DNA of 64,000 bases from Aphis gossypii (taxonomy: Eukaryota > Arthropoda > Insecta > Hemiptera > Aphididae). Positions within the stretch are counted from its first letter, which is position 1. Every line of letters begins with the position of its first letter. The stretch is from assembly GCF_020184175.1 (NCBI RefSeq), contig NC_065530.1, positions 56,583,260 to 56,647,259 of the forward strand, in the 5' to 3' direction. A program made the translations under genes and the position numbers. Below are positions 13,200 to 25,141 of this stretch, in pieces. Below the pieces are notes generated by a model. The model made no database searches and had not been told where the DNA came from. It saw nothing but the letters and a program-made list of their open reading frames with translations.

Positions 13200-14480
13200 G
13201 TATATAATTGTGTGATTATATAATATACTTTATATGTCCATATAACGTAGCTGTGTCCTCATTTATAGACGAAATAATATGTTCCTTCTGAGTTTCGAGA
13301 AAAATTCATGGATAATCGAAAAAAAATAAAATCGAAACAAATTATGATTTTGTTTAGCCATCTATAATCTTTAATATTTTACAATAAAATTTTAATTAAT
13401 AAAATTGTAGGTGATCATAAAAATCAAAAAGTAAAAATTATTTATAGATTTGAATAATACAATTTTATTAAAAGATAAATACTAAATACAAATATTGAAA
13501 TAATCAATACTGATATTAGTGAATTCTCCTAAATGATAACAATATGAAGAGATTCATCTATAGACTCGAAGTACTATTTTAAATTTTAAATATTAAATAG
13601 ATATTAATATAGGTAACTATTTTAAGGATATATAATTGGTAGTTGAACTACTTAACTACTGTTTTACTCGTTGCTTTTATATTTTAAAAAGTCAGCTACA
13701 GTTTTATTTCCAGCATTTTTTGTAAAGGACAGTTATATCAAAAAAAAACTTAATTTTCAAATATTCGTTAGAACATTTGATATAAGTAAATATTTTATTG
13801 AATTTGACGTTAAGCAAAATAACCATTTTCCTTCAAGCCTAGTTAATTTAATTAGAGATCACATGTGACGACGGTAGGTATTAATTAAACATGAGGTTAA
13901 ACAATGTTTTTGTGGTCTTTTATGGAGAATAATATATTAATAATAATTGATCAATATTTTTTTTAATGTACAATAAAACTTTTTTAACATAGCGTCTCAT
14001 GTACTTATACTCATAATTTTCATGCTTTGTCTTTATTTCGATTTGTTGTTAAACAAATGTCAAAAACTATTTTAAAACATTTGTCAATATCACCATTTAT
14101 TGTATTTTCGTAATTGTTTTATAAAAAAAAAAAAAAAAAATTATAAATATAATTACTGATTTATTTAGATACTTGCATAATGATAGAATGCTATTTTAAT
14201 TTTACGTTTGTTTGATTCATTTATGCTGCTCAAAAATATTTAAAACTTTCAATAATAAAAAAATATAGTCACTCGTGAATAAAGGTAGCAAAAAAAGTTA
14301 CCTATGGGGGTGGAAATATTATAAATCCGTCTATGTATTTGTGTACTCGCTATGCATAATATATTATGTGTATGTCACATGGTAGAAATCGGATTATATA
14401 TTATTATATACGATGAAAACAAATATATACACAGAATAAGGCATGTGTGATTTTTTGTTGAAATTCATTCAATTTGTTGT
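13200..14480. other. AT-rich non-coding stretch
   Basis: Contains poly-A tracts (near 14123-14140) and no gene. A 65-codon frame at 13671-13868 has no supporting signals. Confidence 0.5.
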
Positions 14481-14489
14481 CGGTTCGGT

Positions 14490-14830
14490 ACGACGTTTTC
14501 TGAAGTATGGACAAGTTTTTCAGTAATTTAGTGACGGTTGCAAATGTAATATCAGGTGCGGGATGGTAGAGTAATGTTAGGAAGAGGGAAAAAAGTTTTA
14601 ACGAACGAAAGTTGACGAAATAAAGCCGACAATTTATGGCGACGTTTCAACTTTGAAACGGCCAATACGTACGTCGTTTCTTGCTACGCGCGTCTCCGCC
14701 AACTTTTCGGACACGGAACAAGGAATTAATTATACGGCCAAGGAAATAAAAACGTCACTTGCCCCACCCCTCGCGATTGTCACTCTCCTTCCAACCCACA
14801 GAGTTCTAAAATCCACCTTTATTTTTAATT
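14490..14830. promoter_or_regulatory. GC-enriched unique patch with palindrome CGTTTCAA-CT-TTGAAACG
   Basis: Complex sequence with many CpG sites interrupts AT-rich DNA. At 14643-14660 an 8-bp perfect inverted repeat separated by CT contains CTTTGAA, a TCF-type core. Just upstream is TTTATGGC, a core bound by posterior Hox/Cdx-type proteins. A 75-codon frame (14653-14880) starts at TTG and is probably incidental. Candidate enhancer; inference only. Confidence 0.25.
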
Positions 14831-16430
14831 TTTTTTATACAAAAATGTCTCATTTCCTTTGCAAAAAAAAAACAAATTAAATAAACAAAAAAATTATGGG
14901 ACTTTAGTGTTTAACTGGGAGTTTTGAGGGAGAAACAGCGAACACTCGGCCACAGAAACTCATTAGCTTCATAATCTTCAGTAATGCAAAAACAAGTATA
15001 ACATAATATTATTAAGAGATTCTATGCCAGATAATTAAATTTATCAAAAAAAAATTAGTATACGAGTATATAACGTGCTTTTTGTTTAGTATATGTTTTG
15101 CATAAAAAGTATATTACTTACAAGATTTTCAAGAGAGAAAAAATTAGGTTACTGATTGCTACTACTTTGTTTCTATTTTTTTCAAACACTGGCGAGTAGA
15201 GTAAAAATATCAAATTATTAGTATTCTACTTAAAAATAAATATTGGTGAACTAACTTGTATATATGATTAATCGTATTTTATAAATATAACATTTATGTA
15301 ACAATGAATGTAACAGTCGTAAATCGGCATATTCTATTCTTTAAAAAAAAAAATGTTTACTTAAAAAATTTGTAAATTTTATGTAGTGGCTTTACGTAAG
15401 TTATATGATCGATTTAATTTCATGTTTGTCTATTAATCGGAAATAATGATATCAGTAATAAACATATTAAACATATTGTAAAGTCATGCAAATTCCTTGA
15501 ATTAGTTTGAATTGTAGTTCATAGTACCTACAACGAATTCATCAATATGTTACAAATTTGATTGAGTAAAACTTAAAATGTTCACACATTTTCTAGAATG
15601 ATATTATATGCCTTTGTATAAATAATTATTATTTGTATTATAACGTATACATATAGGTATACAAGTAAAATCGATATCTTTGTTAAGTTATCTCAGCAAT
15701 CATAACGATAATTCTTTACTGGCCACTTAGTGGTTGACGTTGAGACCCAAAATTACAGAAATCCAATAGATAAGAGTCAAAATATATATATAGAAGCATG
15801 ATGTATTTATAACTTCTGGATTAACTTGCTTTCGTAGAGCAACTATAATAAAAATTTATTATATTTGTGTATCGCTCGAATAAATAATGTACTTTATAAT
15901 AACGTATTATGATAATACTTGGTTTTATTGATAAAATTCAAACTAGATTTACACAGAATTTTTCAATGAATAGTGTTGTACTGTACTTTAAAAAAAAAAA
16001 ATCGTAAATATAAAACAGTGAAAATATTTGAAATATCATTGTATATTGAGATTCGTCAATCAAACACGAATTTGGTTAAACATTAAAATATTGATTTAAA
16101 ATGTTTTCAATAATTATACATACATAATTTAAAGTTGGCTAGTAATATATCACTAATTTATAGAATTTATAGTAACCTGTACACATTATGATCTTATTTT
16201 GAAATCGATGTGAATAATATTAAGAGTAATTCATTTTGTGTCATATGTTCATTCATTGGAAACTATTTGAAATGATTATATTATTCAATAATAATGACAC
16301 AAGACAAATTTTAATTAAAAACTTTTATCTGTGTACATTTTATTCGTTGATGTAATTTTACTTATTTTTTCTTTGTAAATAAAAAAAAAACTATTTCATG
16401 TTTATAATTTAATAAAAACAATACAAACCG
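14831..16430. other. AT-rich non-coding stretch
   Basis: No open frame, tRNA or paired terminal repeat was recognised. Confidence 0.55.
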
Positions 16431-16720
16431 ACTCATGTTCCAAGTAACGACTATTCGACGTTCTCAGTTTGTCCGAAAACTTTCAATTACGTAACCGTCG
16501 AACTTCGTTCCGGACAATCGTTTCGGACGTCATTCACATCACCCCCAATACATTCAGGAATGTTTAATTAAAATTCACCTAATTACAAAACGAATTCAGT
16601 CTTTGTTCAAGTTTTCCATCAGTGTTCCCATAATGTCCACCGTTCTCGCCGTTATCGACAACTTAACGGAATTTTAAAACTTGACGCAAAATGTAATCAC
16701 GTAAAAGACTTTTTCCTTGA
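16431..16720. promoter_or_regulatory. Unique, less AT-rich patch, candidate conserved non-coding element
   Basis: About 280 bases of complex CpG-containing sequence include homeodomain-type TTAATTAAAATTC and CCTAATTAC near 16565-16585. There is no open frame of note on either strand. Its contrast with the flanks suggests constraint, but only comparison with other aphids could show it. Confidence 0.2.
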
Positions 16721-18005
16721 ATGACACCGATAATATTATATTTTCATACTTTAAATATTTTTGAAACTTCAAAACGCCATCTACTAATTACCAAATAATT
16801 TCGTTGCTACCTACGTCTTTAATAAAAACAAGTTGGGTACTCATTATGTGTATTATTTTCTCAACGAAACTTAACGTGCAAAGGTTGCAAGAAATGTAAT
16901 TGCATCGTACGATATATTATAGCTAATTTATTTATAATTTTAAAATTATACAATTAAATTCACATACGTACAACTACATAGCTAATATGACGTATTCATA
17001 ATGATATTTTAGCAAATCTCAAATTAGATTATATTTGCTTATTTTTTATCCAGTTTAAGTCTCTGCAAGCACTATAAATTGTTCATGAAAACAAGCTAAA
17101 CGCTTGGAAATAAAATTATATATTTATTGTGGTTCAATTTTAACAATCTTGAAGACATTTTAAAAACGTTTTTTTCTTTTTTCGGTAGTTTCCATCTTTT
17201 TACACCACCCTGTACTTGTTGATAATTTACTTACTTTTGAAAATTAAACAGTAGAATGCAAACTTGTTTTTAAATATTAGCATATAATATTCGATCACTG
17301 CTTACGCGTAATGTTTAACAGTTCTATCGTTCTTCGATGGCATTAATTTTATTATGTTTGTGTGATTAATAAGTGATTACAGAAGTACACTAAAATAGTG
17401 TAAACAAAATTATAAACCTAAATTATCTATATGACAAATATACTTCTTTCGATTGTTTGTTATCTTCGTATATTTATTATAAGTACATAGTTATATAGAC
17501 GTTGTATATTATATAGACTTGGTAAATTTATATATTATAGTCTATAATATTATGTACAGTGTCATACATACGTACGCAGCAGGAACGGCTTTATAGACTT
17601 GGTTTAATGGTAAGGCGCTAAGTCATAATATTCATAGTAAAATCATACTATAATATATTTTATATTATAATAGTTTATTTATACTTCATACTACCTATAG
17701 ATAATAGGTCATACTTCTAATTACACACTTTTAAATGTCAATATCTATCGATGGATATATATTTGTTTTTGTTTTTTTATTTTTAACAGTGTATATTTTT
17801 TTAGAAATACAGGCTTGGGGTAGGCCGCTGCCTCATAAGCTCATTTCTCTCCTTTAAGATGATCCTGGACATACCTGACATGTTACAGTGTCGGTATATC
17901 TGTACTAAACTTGTTGTGGAGTGACGCGTGTTTTCGGTACATTGTGGGGTCGTGAAACTTCAACTACAGATATATTAGTGAAGTATACTATTATGGCCTA
18001 TGGGT
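16721..18005. other. AT-rich stretch with possible old transposon scraps
   Basis: CACCACCCTGTA near 17202-17213 resembles the end of a TA-target transposon. The patches at about 17580-17625 and 17808-17860 have a composition seen in hAT-type ends, but no convincing inverted pair or duplication was found. No gene was seen. Confidence 0.3.
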
Positions 18006-18007
18006 AT

Positions 18008-18009
<2 letters not shown>

Positions 18010-18038
<29 letters not shown>
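18010..18038. repeat. TAA trinucleotide microsatellite
   Basis: Nearly ten perfect TAA units. Confidence 0.9.
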
Positions 18039-19854
18039 GTGTTTATTTTACCCTCCTCGATCGGATTAAAATCTTAATATGATGCTTCGTGAACAATTTT
18101 AATCGAATCATAAATACACTAAACGAGCGATCGAGAACGTATAGGTGTTTATAGTTTACAGCTGTATAGTACAAACACATAATAATATTATAATATATAC
18201 CTACCTAATATTGTTTACTGCTGTAGAGTAAGGGATGAAAGTTTCTTTTGAGTGTTTACACCAAAGCCCCCTACCCTCTTCCCCATACGTAAGCCCTAAC
18301 GCAACGCACCCGTCGCTGCCGCGTCATCGGACACGGTATTAAACACGGTAGTTAAGTAGACAACATTAACGTACTAGTGAACCATAAATAAACGCATTCG
18401 TTTTTATTATTTCTTTTTTTCGTTCGCTGTTTTTCGAGAATTTTCTGGCAAAGTACACCGCCGCAGCATGGCCTAAAGAATAGTTATATGTATTTAATGC
18501 GCCATTTAACAACCGCTAGCGGTAATTAACGATTGTGGTCTTATACGTGTATATGTATATATATATATATATATTAAGACTAAGGAGTTAGCTTTCTGTT
18601 GTTCCTCTTCGGAGATTATCGGCGCATAATAATTATAACAATCATTTCACGGATGATGGTCGGGAGTGGAGGAAATTGGCGATGGGAATTGTGGACAGCG
18701 GGACGCGGGTGTTGGATGACGGGGTATATGGTGGTGTAAACTTTTTGCCTCAGCTATTATCTTAATCAGCCCAGTGCCTGCGGTCGTTACAATTATTTTT
18801 GCTCGAAAAACGAGCCCAACCAAGCTCATCCGAAGCGCTAAACCCGCGAATTTTTATTATAGTCATATCTTTAAAAAGTGTTGCCTACGCCGGGGGACTC
18901 GTTTGCCAGTGATGCAATTAAACAATAGCATATACACGTATATATATTTCTTCTCTTTGTTAAACACAGATACAATGTATACGTGTACCCTTCGCAACGT
19001 ATATTATTGTATTATATAGTCCTCTTCCCGTTCGGCTGTTGTGTAACGACGAGCTCGAGGAGCTGGCTTTTCTCTTCTTCCCGCTGTTGCTGCCGTCTTG
19101 TAATAATTTTTTTTTCGTCTGTCCCTCGTATACGCGTGGTCGTGGTGCATACACTCGCCCGACGGCTCCGCTCCAATAACAGTAAACTAAACGCAAGCTC
19201 CCGAAACTGCAATATCAATAAATTGTCTACAATCTTCCAGAGGAATTAAAAAACACAGCTTAACCCTACTCCACTGCCACTCCTTAGAAAAACTGGAATC
19301 CTCCCGCGCAAAGTCTTTTTACGAAGTTTATGTCTCCAATAAACATATATAATAATTATATATACTTTGAATCAGATAACATTACGGAATTGGTTAACTT
19401 AATCCATTGGCCGGTGTATGGGTGTGCGTGCGTCTGCAGCGTGTATATACGTACATATTATTAATGTCTAAGTATCAATGATAACGTCAGTCTGGACGAC
19501 CGTCTGGCGGCGCACTTTATGAACGCGTCTGGTACGATAATAATTATTATATTGTGTTTTGGTTGAAGCGACCGTCACATCGCGTTTAATTGATATTTCT
19601 ACTAGAGTAGATTATATTGCGATGATCGACAGAGCGACGACGTCCAACGTGACAAATGCGGTAAACGATTTATGCCGGCTTATTTCCGAGAACCATATTA
19701 TTATTGTAACACGTCTGCGGCATCACAATATTAGCTAAGGTTATTAGCAGGTTATATATATATAGGTCGAGTTAAAAGGTTGAGGTAACGGAGAAAATTC
19801 ACTGACTCGATTAAAACAGTCAAACAGCAAGTTTCGCTTATTTATATTACACAT

Positions 19855-19872
19855 ACACACACACACACACAC
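19855..19872. repeat. AC dinucleotide microsatellite
   Basis: Nine AC units inside the CpG-rich island. Confidence 0.85.
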
Positions 19873-20188
19873 TACATCCATACGTACTATACATGTGTAT
19901 ATATTATATTATATATTATTTTGTTATATATGTACAGTTACGACAGAAGACGTCGGGTTCATACGAACGACAGTATTATACGCGAGGAGAGATGTAGTCG
20001 TAATAATACGAGCACACACACACACGCTAGCAAGTATACTCCGGTGATAAGAATGTATAATATAAAAGGGAACGAGACGTGTTTGCGTATTATTATATAT
20101 TATACATATCGTGTGCGTGTAGTTGCACATGTTGCGTGTATATATAATATAATATATAATAATAATAGCAGGTGTATATATGAGCAAG

Positions 20189-20206
20189 TGTGTGTGTGTG
20201 TGTGTG
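20189..20206. repeat. GT dinucleotide microsatellite
   Basis: Nine GT units. The TA-rich flank just upstream could form Z-DNA or cruciform structure with it. Confidence 0.85.
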
Positions 20207-20526
20207 CGATGTACACGTACATCAGCATCCCGAACGGGAGCGGCCCTGGTGGTGGAGTATAGAGAATGAGAGAGAGAGAGCTCAATTAAAGTTTAATCCA
20301 AAATTATTACATCCTTTCGGCGTGCTAGCAACACCGGAGTGGGTGAAGGGTTTATCCTCAACTCACCCTCTACCCATTCGTCTGATGTGCCGTTTACGTT
20401 GGAAACGTGTATATATATATAAACTGTTCCGGGTGCTCGCGATAGTCGTCCCGAGTCGCATATATATATACATATTATATGCGTATACATAGTTATAGTC
20501 ACCGGGTGTATATGTATATATACTGC

Positions 20527-20570
20527 GGGGGGGGGAGCAGGACGCGTATAGACGACGACGACGACGACGG
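20527..20570. repeat. G9 run followed by GAC triplet repeat
   Basis: A run of nine G at 20527-20535 is followed by six to seven GAC units at 20551-20570. Confidence 0.85.
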
Positions 20571-21020
20571 TGACTTGCTTAGGAATCGTCTTGATTTGCC
20601 GCCGACTGCAACCGTTGTTGCCCGCGTCACGTCCCTAAAACACACCCTGCCGCTCGTCGCGGTATAATAGCTGCGACCGGCGACATCGCTTCTCTCTCCG
20701 TATATCTATATATACTCCACTCTATCTCTCTCTTTCACAATCCTCAACCATAACTTTCGTATACGCCGCCAATAAATGTCACCCCCACCACCGTCCGATC
20801 ACCGGCCGCCCGAAATTCGTATTATTATACTCGTAAGTCCCTCTGCTACCCCTCCCATCCAGTGCCGAATTTATTAGTACATTACAACCCGAGATCGGCC
20901 GCCGCCACCTCTGACGCACCGGTGGGTAGAACAGGATGTAAGGAGAGGGTTTTGTATAATATAAAAACGGCCACGCGTGCAACCTAACGCGCTCGCCAGA
21001 TCACGTCGCGCCAGAAAAAC

Positions 21021-22185
21021 CATGATAAAGTTAGAATATGAAAATACACGTTTCCAATGGTTGTGCAGTTAATATTTAGTATAGTCATACTCTTAAACTA
21101 GATTCTGGTTGAAAATCTAGATTGAATTGAGTGTACGAATATTCGGATATAATGATGGTGTTTTGAAATGTTTGAATTAAAATAAGTTCTAATAACGAAT
21201 TGGTAGCAAATTTATGACTGAAACAGTCGGAGTAGCAAACAGGAAACTAAAATAAAAAGGTCAAAATTAAGTATAATATATACATATCACAAGCAATATT
21301 TGATCATCAAATCATGGTAAAATAATGCTAGGTACTATTTATTAAGAAATTGTTTTATAAATAATTTTCCCATAAAACATTTAAACGATGCAATAATAAC
21401 TTCAATCTCAGTAACCTAAAACTTTATTAAGTCATTCTTAACGTGCACGCTATACTTATATATACTTACTTACACTTAAACTCACTTATATCGTACTTTG
21501 ATTTAGTGTCTAATAAATCATATACTTTTAAAAATACCATAAAAAATGCACCCACCACTGTGTGGTAGCTAAAATGCCTATCCTATGCGCCGTGTCATTA
21601 TTATTATTATTATTTTATTGTTAATATTATGTATTTAATCATTTTAATCAAATAATATTATAAAATATACTATAATACATTATAATTAATGATAATATGA
21701 GATATGAAAGAAAATAGGTTAGGTTATGCACTCTACTGGAGGATAGTTAAATAGATACGGTCTGATAATAGTTTTATCAATGAAATGTATTAAAAATATA
21801 TATCACGGCGTCTATATTATACAATATTTACACATGTCTGTATAGTGTAGGAATACAGCAGAGAAACGTTTAGAGAAAATTAAAGGTTATTTTGTAAAAC
21901 TATTTGCGTATAATAATTATTACGTCTAATAATACTAATTTAATTTAAGTTTTCCTTTTAATTTATTTAAATTCATTATATTATAGTATATTTTTCTTGT
22001 GAGCGCAAACGATTTTCAATAAATGCATATTACAATCATAAAATTATAATATTAAATATATGTTTAATAATTCACATCACCAGCTATAATACAAACCATT
22101 ATTATCATTGCAATTATTATTTTTCTTCATCTTAAAGTCTTAAACTGCAATATTTTTTTTAAATAAATAAACACTGATATAAGTA
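21021..22185. other. AT-rich non-coding stretch
   Basis: No gene was recognised. A short ATT microsatellite lies at about 21597-21615. Confidence 0.55.
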
Positions 22186-22189
22186 TTTA

Positions 22190-23275
22190 AATCAAAACTT
22201 AAAAATATTGTTATTATTTAAGATCCTGGACGGAACTATGAATGTATTAGTTTTACAATGATGAGTGTTTTTTGTAGATAAACACAATAAGTTATTAAAA
22301 AAATGTTCAGTTTTCAACTTTGAGGGCAGTTTCAGATAGAAAATACGATTTAGTTTGTTTTTTATAGAAGTCAAAATTAAACATTTCCAGCATTTTTACA
22401 CAAATTTAATTTTTGAAATAATCGATTTTGTTTATTTATGATATTTTTTTTATATAAAATACAATTTTAAAAATATATTGATTTTTTTTTTTTAATAACC
22501 AATAGACATTTGAATTTTCCCATTATTTTAGTTTATTTAATAAAAAAAAAAAAAAAATGATTCACTGGGTAAAATTAATGCTTGAAAATGTAATACAAGT
22601 TTCTTCATACCTATTTACAAAATATCAAAAATGTATAGTTACTATACTTTTTTAATCTTAAAAATTTTCAAATTATTTTAAAGTCATAATTTCATAAGGA
22701 TTTTTCTATAAAATCTAAAATTTGAATTGTTTTAAAGACATTCTATATAAGTTTTTAAACCTTTAATAAAAAAAAAACAATTGAAAATTTATATTAACTT
22801 TTTATTAGCGTTTGAAGTTCAAATGCTTACAACATTGAATATTTACTCATCAAATAATTATTTCTCCTTAAACGATTTTAGATACTTTTAGTTAATTATA
22901 AAAATAGTTGAGCGTTGGCCAATTAAAAAAAAAATATCTTCAATTTAAAATTTAAATTTTATGAAATTAAAAATTCACGCAAAAAATAACCTCTTATTAC
23001 TATCAAATAATTTTAGAATTTTGTAATAGGTAATTAAAAACTACTAGTTATAGTAACATAAAACGTAAACCACCTTTTTCACCACTTACTGAAAAATATA
23101 TCCTAGGCTGATTTATCATCTCAGTTCAGAATCGTTTACAATAACACCTATTATTGGATTCAAATTCAACTCACCCATTAGGTTAGTGACTTGCTATATA
23201 TCTGAAATCCACTCAATACCTACTATTCATATAGCAAAGCGTTAACCACTTGACGACTATTTTTTATTTTTAGTT
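22190..23275. repeat. Probable dispersed aphid repeat
   Basis: The segment has the texture of a transposon-derived repeat: poly-A/T runs, a block starting GATCCTGGACGGAACTATGA near 22222, and a final block with CCTAGGCTGATTTATCATC and TCAGTTCAGAATCGTTTAC at about 23103-23150. From memory these blocks resemble high-copy sequences in aphid genomes, but I cannot check this and found no terminal repeats or target duplication. No protein remains are visible, so the class is unknown. Confidence 0.35.
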
Positions 23276-23957
23276 CTAAAAATCTTAAGTCCACTAACAA
23301 TATTTTTAATCAAAAATGTAAAATAATGTGATGAAATAATTTTATAACGATTAAAAAGTTAAAAATATATATTTAATCATAAACTTTAAGAACTTATCGT
23401 CTATTTGATAAAAATAATATTATAGTTAATTATTGTTAGTAATTTTTCTATCTCTGTATATAGTGTGTAATATACTGTTATGTACTTACTATACTTATAT
23501 TATTATATGTTTATATGAACCTATCTATTATTTATTTATTTCGTTTTTTAAATTAATTAAAATCTTGTTTATATTTTTGCGCATTAAAATTCCTTACATC
23601 TTGGTATAATAATTGATTTAAATTTTTAACAGCGATAATTCTCAGAATAGTTTTTTTTTATTTTTTTTAGGTTATTCTGCATTTAATTCCACTTCGTGGA
23701 GTTTTTTTTACTTCCTGTAACACATATCAGTTTTGCTTAGTAAGCTTTATTTACTTCTATCATCATAATTTATTATTTTTTCAATCACATAGTTTAATAA
23801 ACTTGAATTGATTAAACTATGATTCTAACTAAAACTCCGCTCACTCACACACTCACACACACTGATACCTATTAAAATATTTTATGATTCTGAACAATTA
23901 AACGTATTTATTACATCGAACGATTTTTCGTTTGAAGATGATTTTCATAACTGTCGG
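23276..23957. other. AT-rich non-coding stretch
   Basis: No gene was recognised. A CACTCACACACTCACACACAC run lies near 23843-23863. Confidence 0.5.
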
Positions 23958-23959
23958 GT

Positions 23960-23996
23960 GTATAAAGTTTTGTTTTGCATTTTCGGCTATAAAGCC
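23960..23996 (+). promoter_or_regulatory. Candidate core promoter with two TATAAAG boxes
   Basis: TATAAAG occurs twice, near 23961 and 23990, about 75-105 bases upstream of the ATG of the candidate exon at 24066. The spacing allows a short 5' leader. TATA-like strings are frequent in AT-rich DNA, so this counts only together with the adjacent exon candidates. Confidence 0.2.
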
Positions 23997-24065
23997 TCCC
24001 TGACACATAAACAATACGTAATCTACCGTCGGAAACGGTCGGATAGCTTTTCGGTGGAACGGCCG

Positions 24066-24239
24066 ATGACTGAGGCGAGCGCCAACAGATGGCGACGCCT
24101 TAATGTGTCCACTGCCCCAGCTGAAAACCTACGATGCCGCATAGTCGAGATGGACTTCTCGAGGTACGAATACTCTGTACTGAAGTCCGCGAGGTTATAC
24201 GATAACGCGACGGATTGCCGCCACGAGTCGTGTAATTCA
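24066..24239 (+). CDS. Candidate first coding exon of a small orphan gene
   Basis: This 174-nt frame begins at an ATG (MTEASANRWRRLNV...) and ends exactly at a plausible donor, TCA|GTAGGT, at 24240. The segment is GC-rich with varied, hydrophilic residues, unlike the surrounding AT-rich DNA. The frame is also open upstream to about 23958, but only from a GTG. Four cysteines and no membrane segment are seen (C in ENLRC, DC, and HESC). If spliced to 24718-24897 the phase is correct and the protein would be 117 residues. I do not recognise the family. It could be a lineage-specific gene or chance. Confidence 0.3.
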
Positions 24240-24717
24240 GTAGGTCTGTTTGTTTTTTAAAATAAATCACAGACGTTTCTCAAGTGTTTTAACACGAATA
24301 GGAATTCGTAGATAAACGCAATGTAGGTATAGAAGATGAAGTGTACTTAACGCTTACACAATATAATAACAATATTTTTCTAATAAATAACCGAAATTTG
24401 TACGAAAACGATAACGATAGACAGTGGCAAATTGTGCTATCGGTCGGTTTCTCGGCAGAGTGAAAAAAAACCATAAATCAGTATATGACCACGATAGAAA
24501 AATGTTATTGAAAATCCGCATAATATTTTATTGGTTTCACGCGGTTCCACTCTAATTCTAATATTAATCAAATTGTTGTTGAAAGAGAAGAGAACTATTT
24601 TTATGGTGCATAATATTGTTAATTAAAACATCTAAATACAAGGAAAAGTAATTTTTAAATGTACAATCCATTGTTGGAACCTTTTTAATTTTGAATAACG
24701 TTTTTGTTTCATTGCAG

Positions 24718-24897
24718 ACATCGAAAAACGATAACAATATTTTGTCAATTACTCGCTTTTATGCTGGAAATTTCAAATTTTCATTTTCATTGTCTTTAAC
24801 TGACAAGTGTATATTACTGACTTCTCAAGTAGTCAAGTCAATCCCACGCGAAACCATCTTTCTGTATAATTTCATAACAATAGTTCTGACAGTCTGA
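24718..24897 (+). CDS. Candidate terminal exon of the small orphan gene
   Basis: A good acceptor (TTTTTGTTTCATTGCAG, ending 24717) opens onto a frame of 59 codons ending in TGA at 24895-24897. It enters in phase 0, matching the donor at 24239, across a 478-base intron. The translated end is SIPRETIFLYNFITIVLTV, with a hydrophobic tail. No clear poly(A) signal follows closely. The composition is more AT-rich than the first exon, which weakens the case. Function unknown. Confidence 0.25.
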   Translation, partial: TSKNDNNILSITRFYAGNFKFSFSLSLTDKCILLTSQVVKSIPRETIFLYNFITIVLTV

Positions 24898-25034
24898 CTT
24901 GAGACCACTAATCCATAACTTTGTTGTAGTAGTAACTATTTAAAATATATATTTAAAACCACTTATTAATTATTATTATATTAAATTACTCAACAATTGA
25001 ATGTATATCATTATAACTGCTTTGTAATACTTCT

Positions 25035-25141
25035 TTCTAGAGTGATACTTTTTTTTTTTTTTTTCAGGGTTTGAACCGACGACCGGGAGGGGACCGCTTT
25101 CGCATTGCTTCCTCCCAGCCGCCAAATTCTAGAGTGATACT
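25035..25141 (-). mobile_element. Short tRNA-derived retroposon (SINE) with 15-bp target duplication
   Basis: The duplications TTCTAGAGTGATACT at 25035-25049 and 25127-25141 are identical. Between them lies, on the minus strand, a body of about 62 bases followed by a poly-A tail (T run 25050-25064 on the plus strand). The body ends GGTTCAAACCCTGAAAA, so it contains a pol III B-box next to the tail. The A-box part is missing or 5'-truncated. The long direct repeat and the A tail show insertion by LINE machinery. The perfect duplication suggests a fairly recent event. Confidence 0.8.

Larger units (their letters stand above)
18040..21020. promoter_or_regulatory. Long CpG-rich, repeat-studded island
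   Basis: Nearly 3 kb of DNA is much richer in CpG than its surroundings. GC blocks at about 18260-18350, 18640-18910, 19020-19200, 19430-19700, 20220-20460 and 20520-20990 are separated by TA runs and microsatellites: AC at 19855-19872, GT at 20189-20206, G9 at 20527-20535 and GAC at 20551-20570. Many frames overlap on both strands and none has splice or domain support. It could be a promoter cluster, untranslated exons, a long non-coding RNA or enhancer DNA. Confidence 0.35.

Noticed and set aside
17580..17860. Possible hAT ends (CAGGAACGGC... and ...GGCCGCTGCC)
   Set aside because: The two ends do not form a convincing inverted pair and no 8-bp duplication was found.
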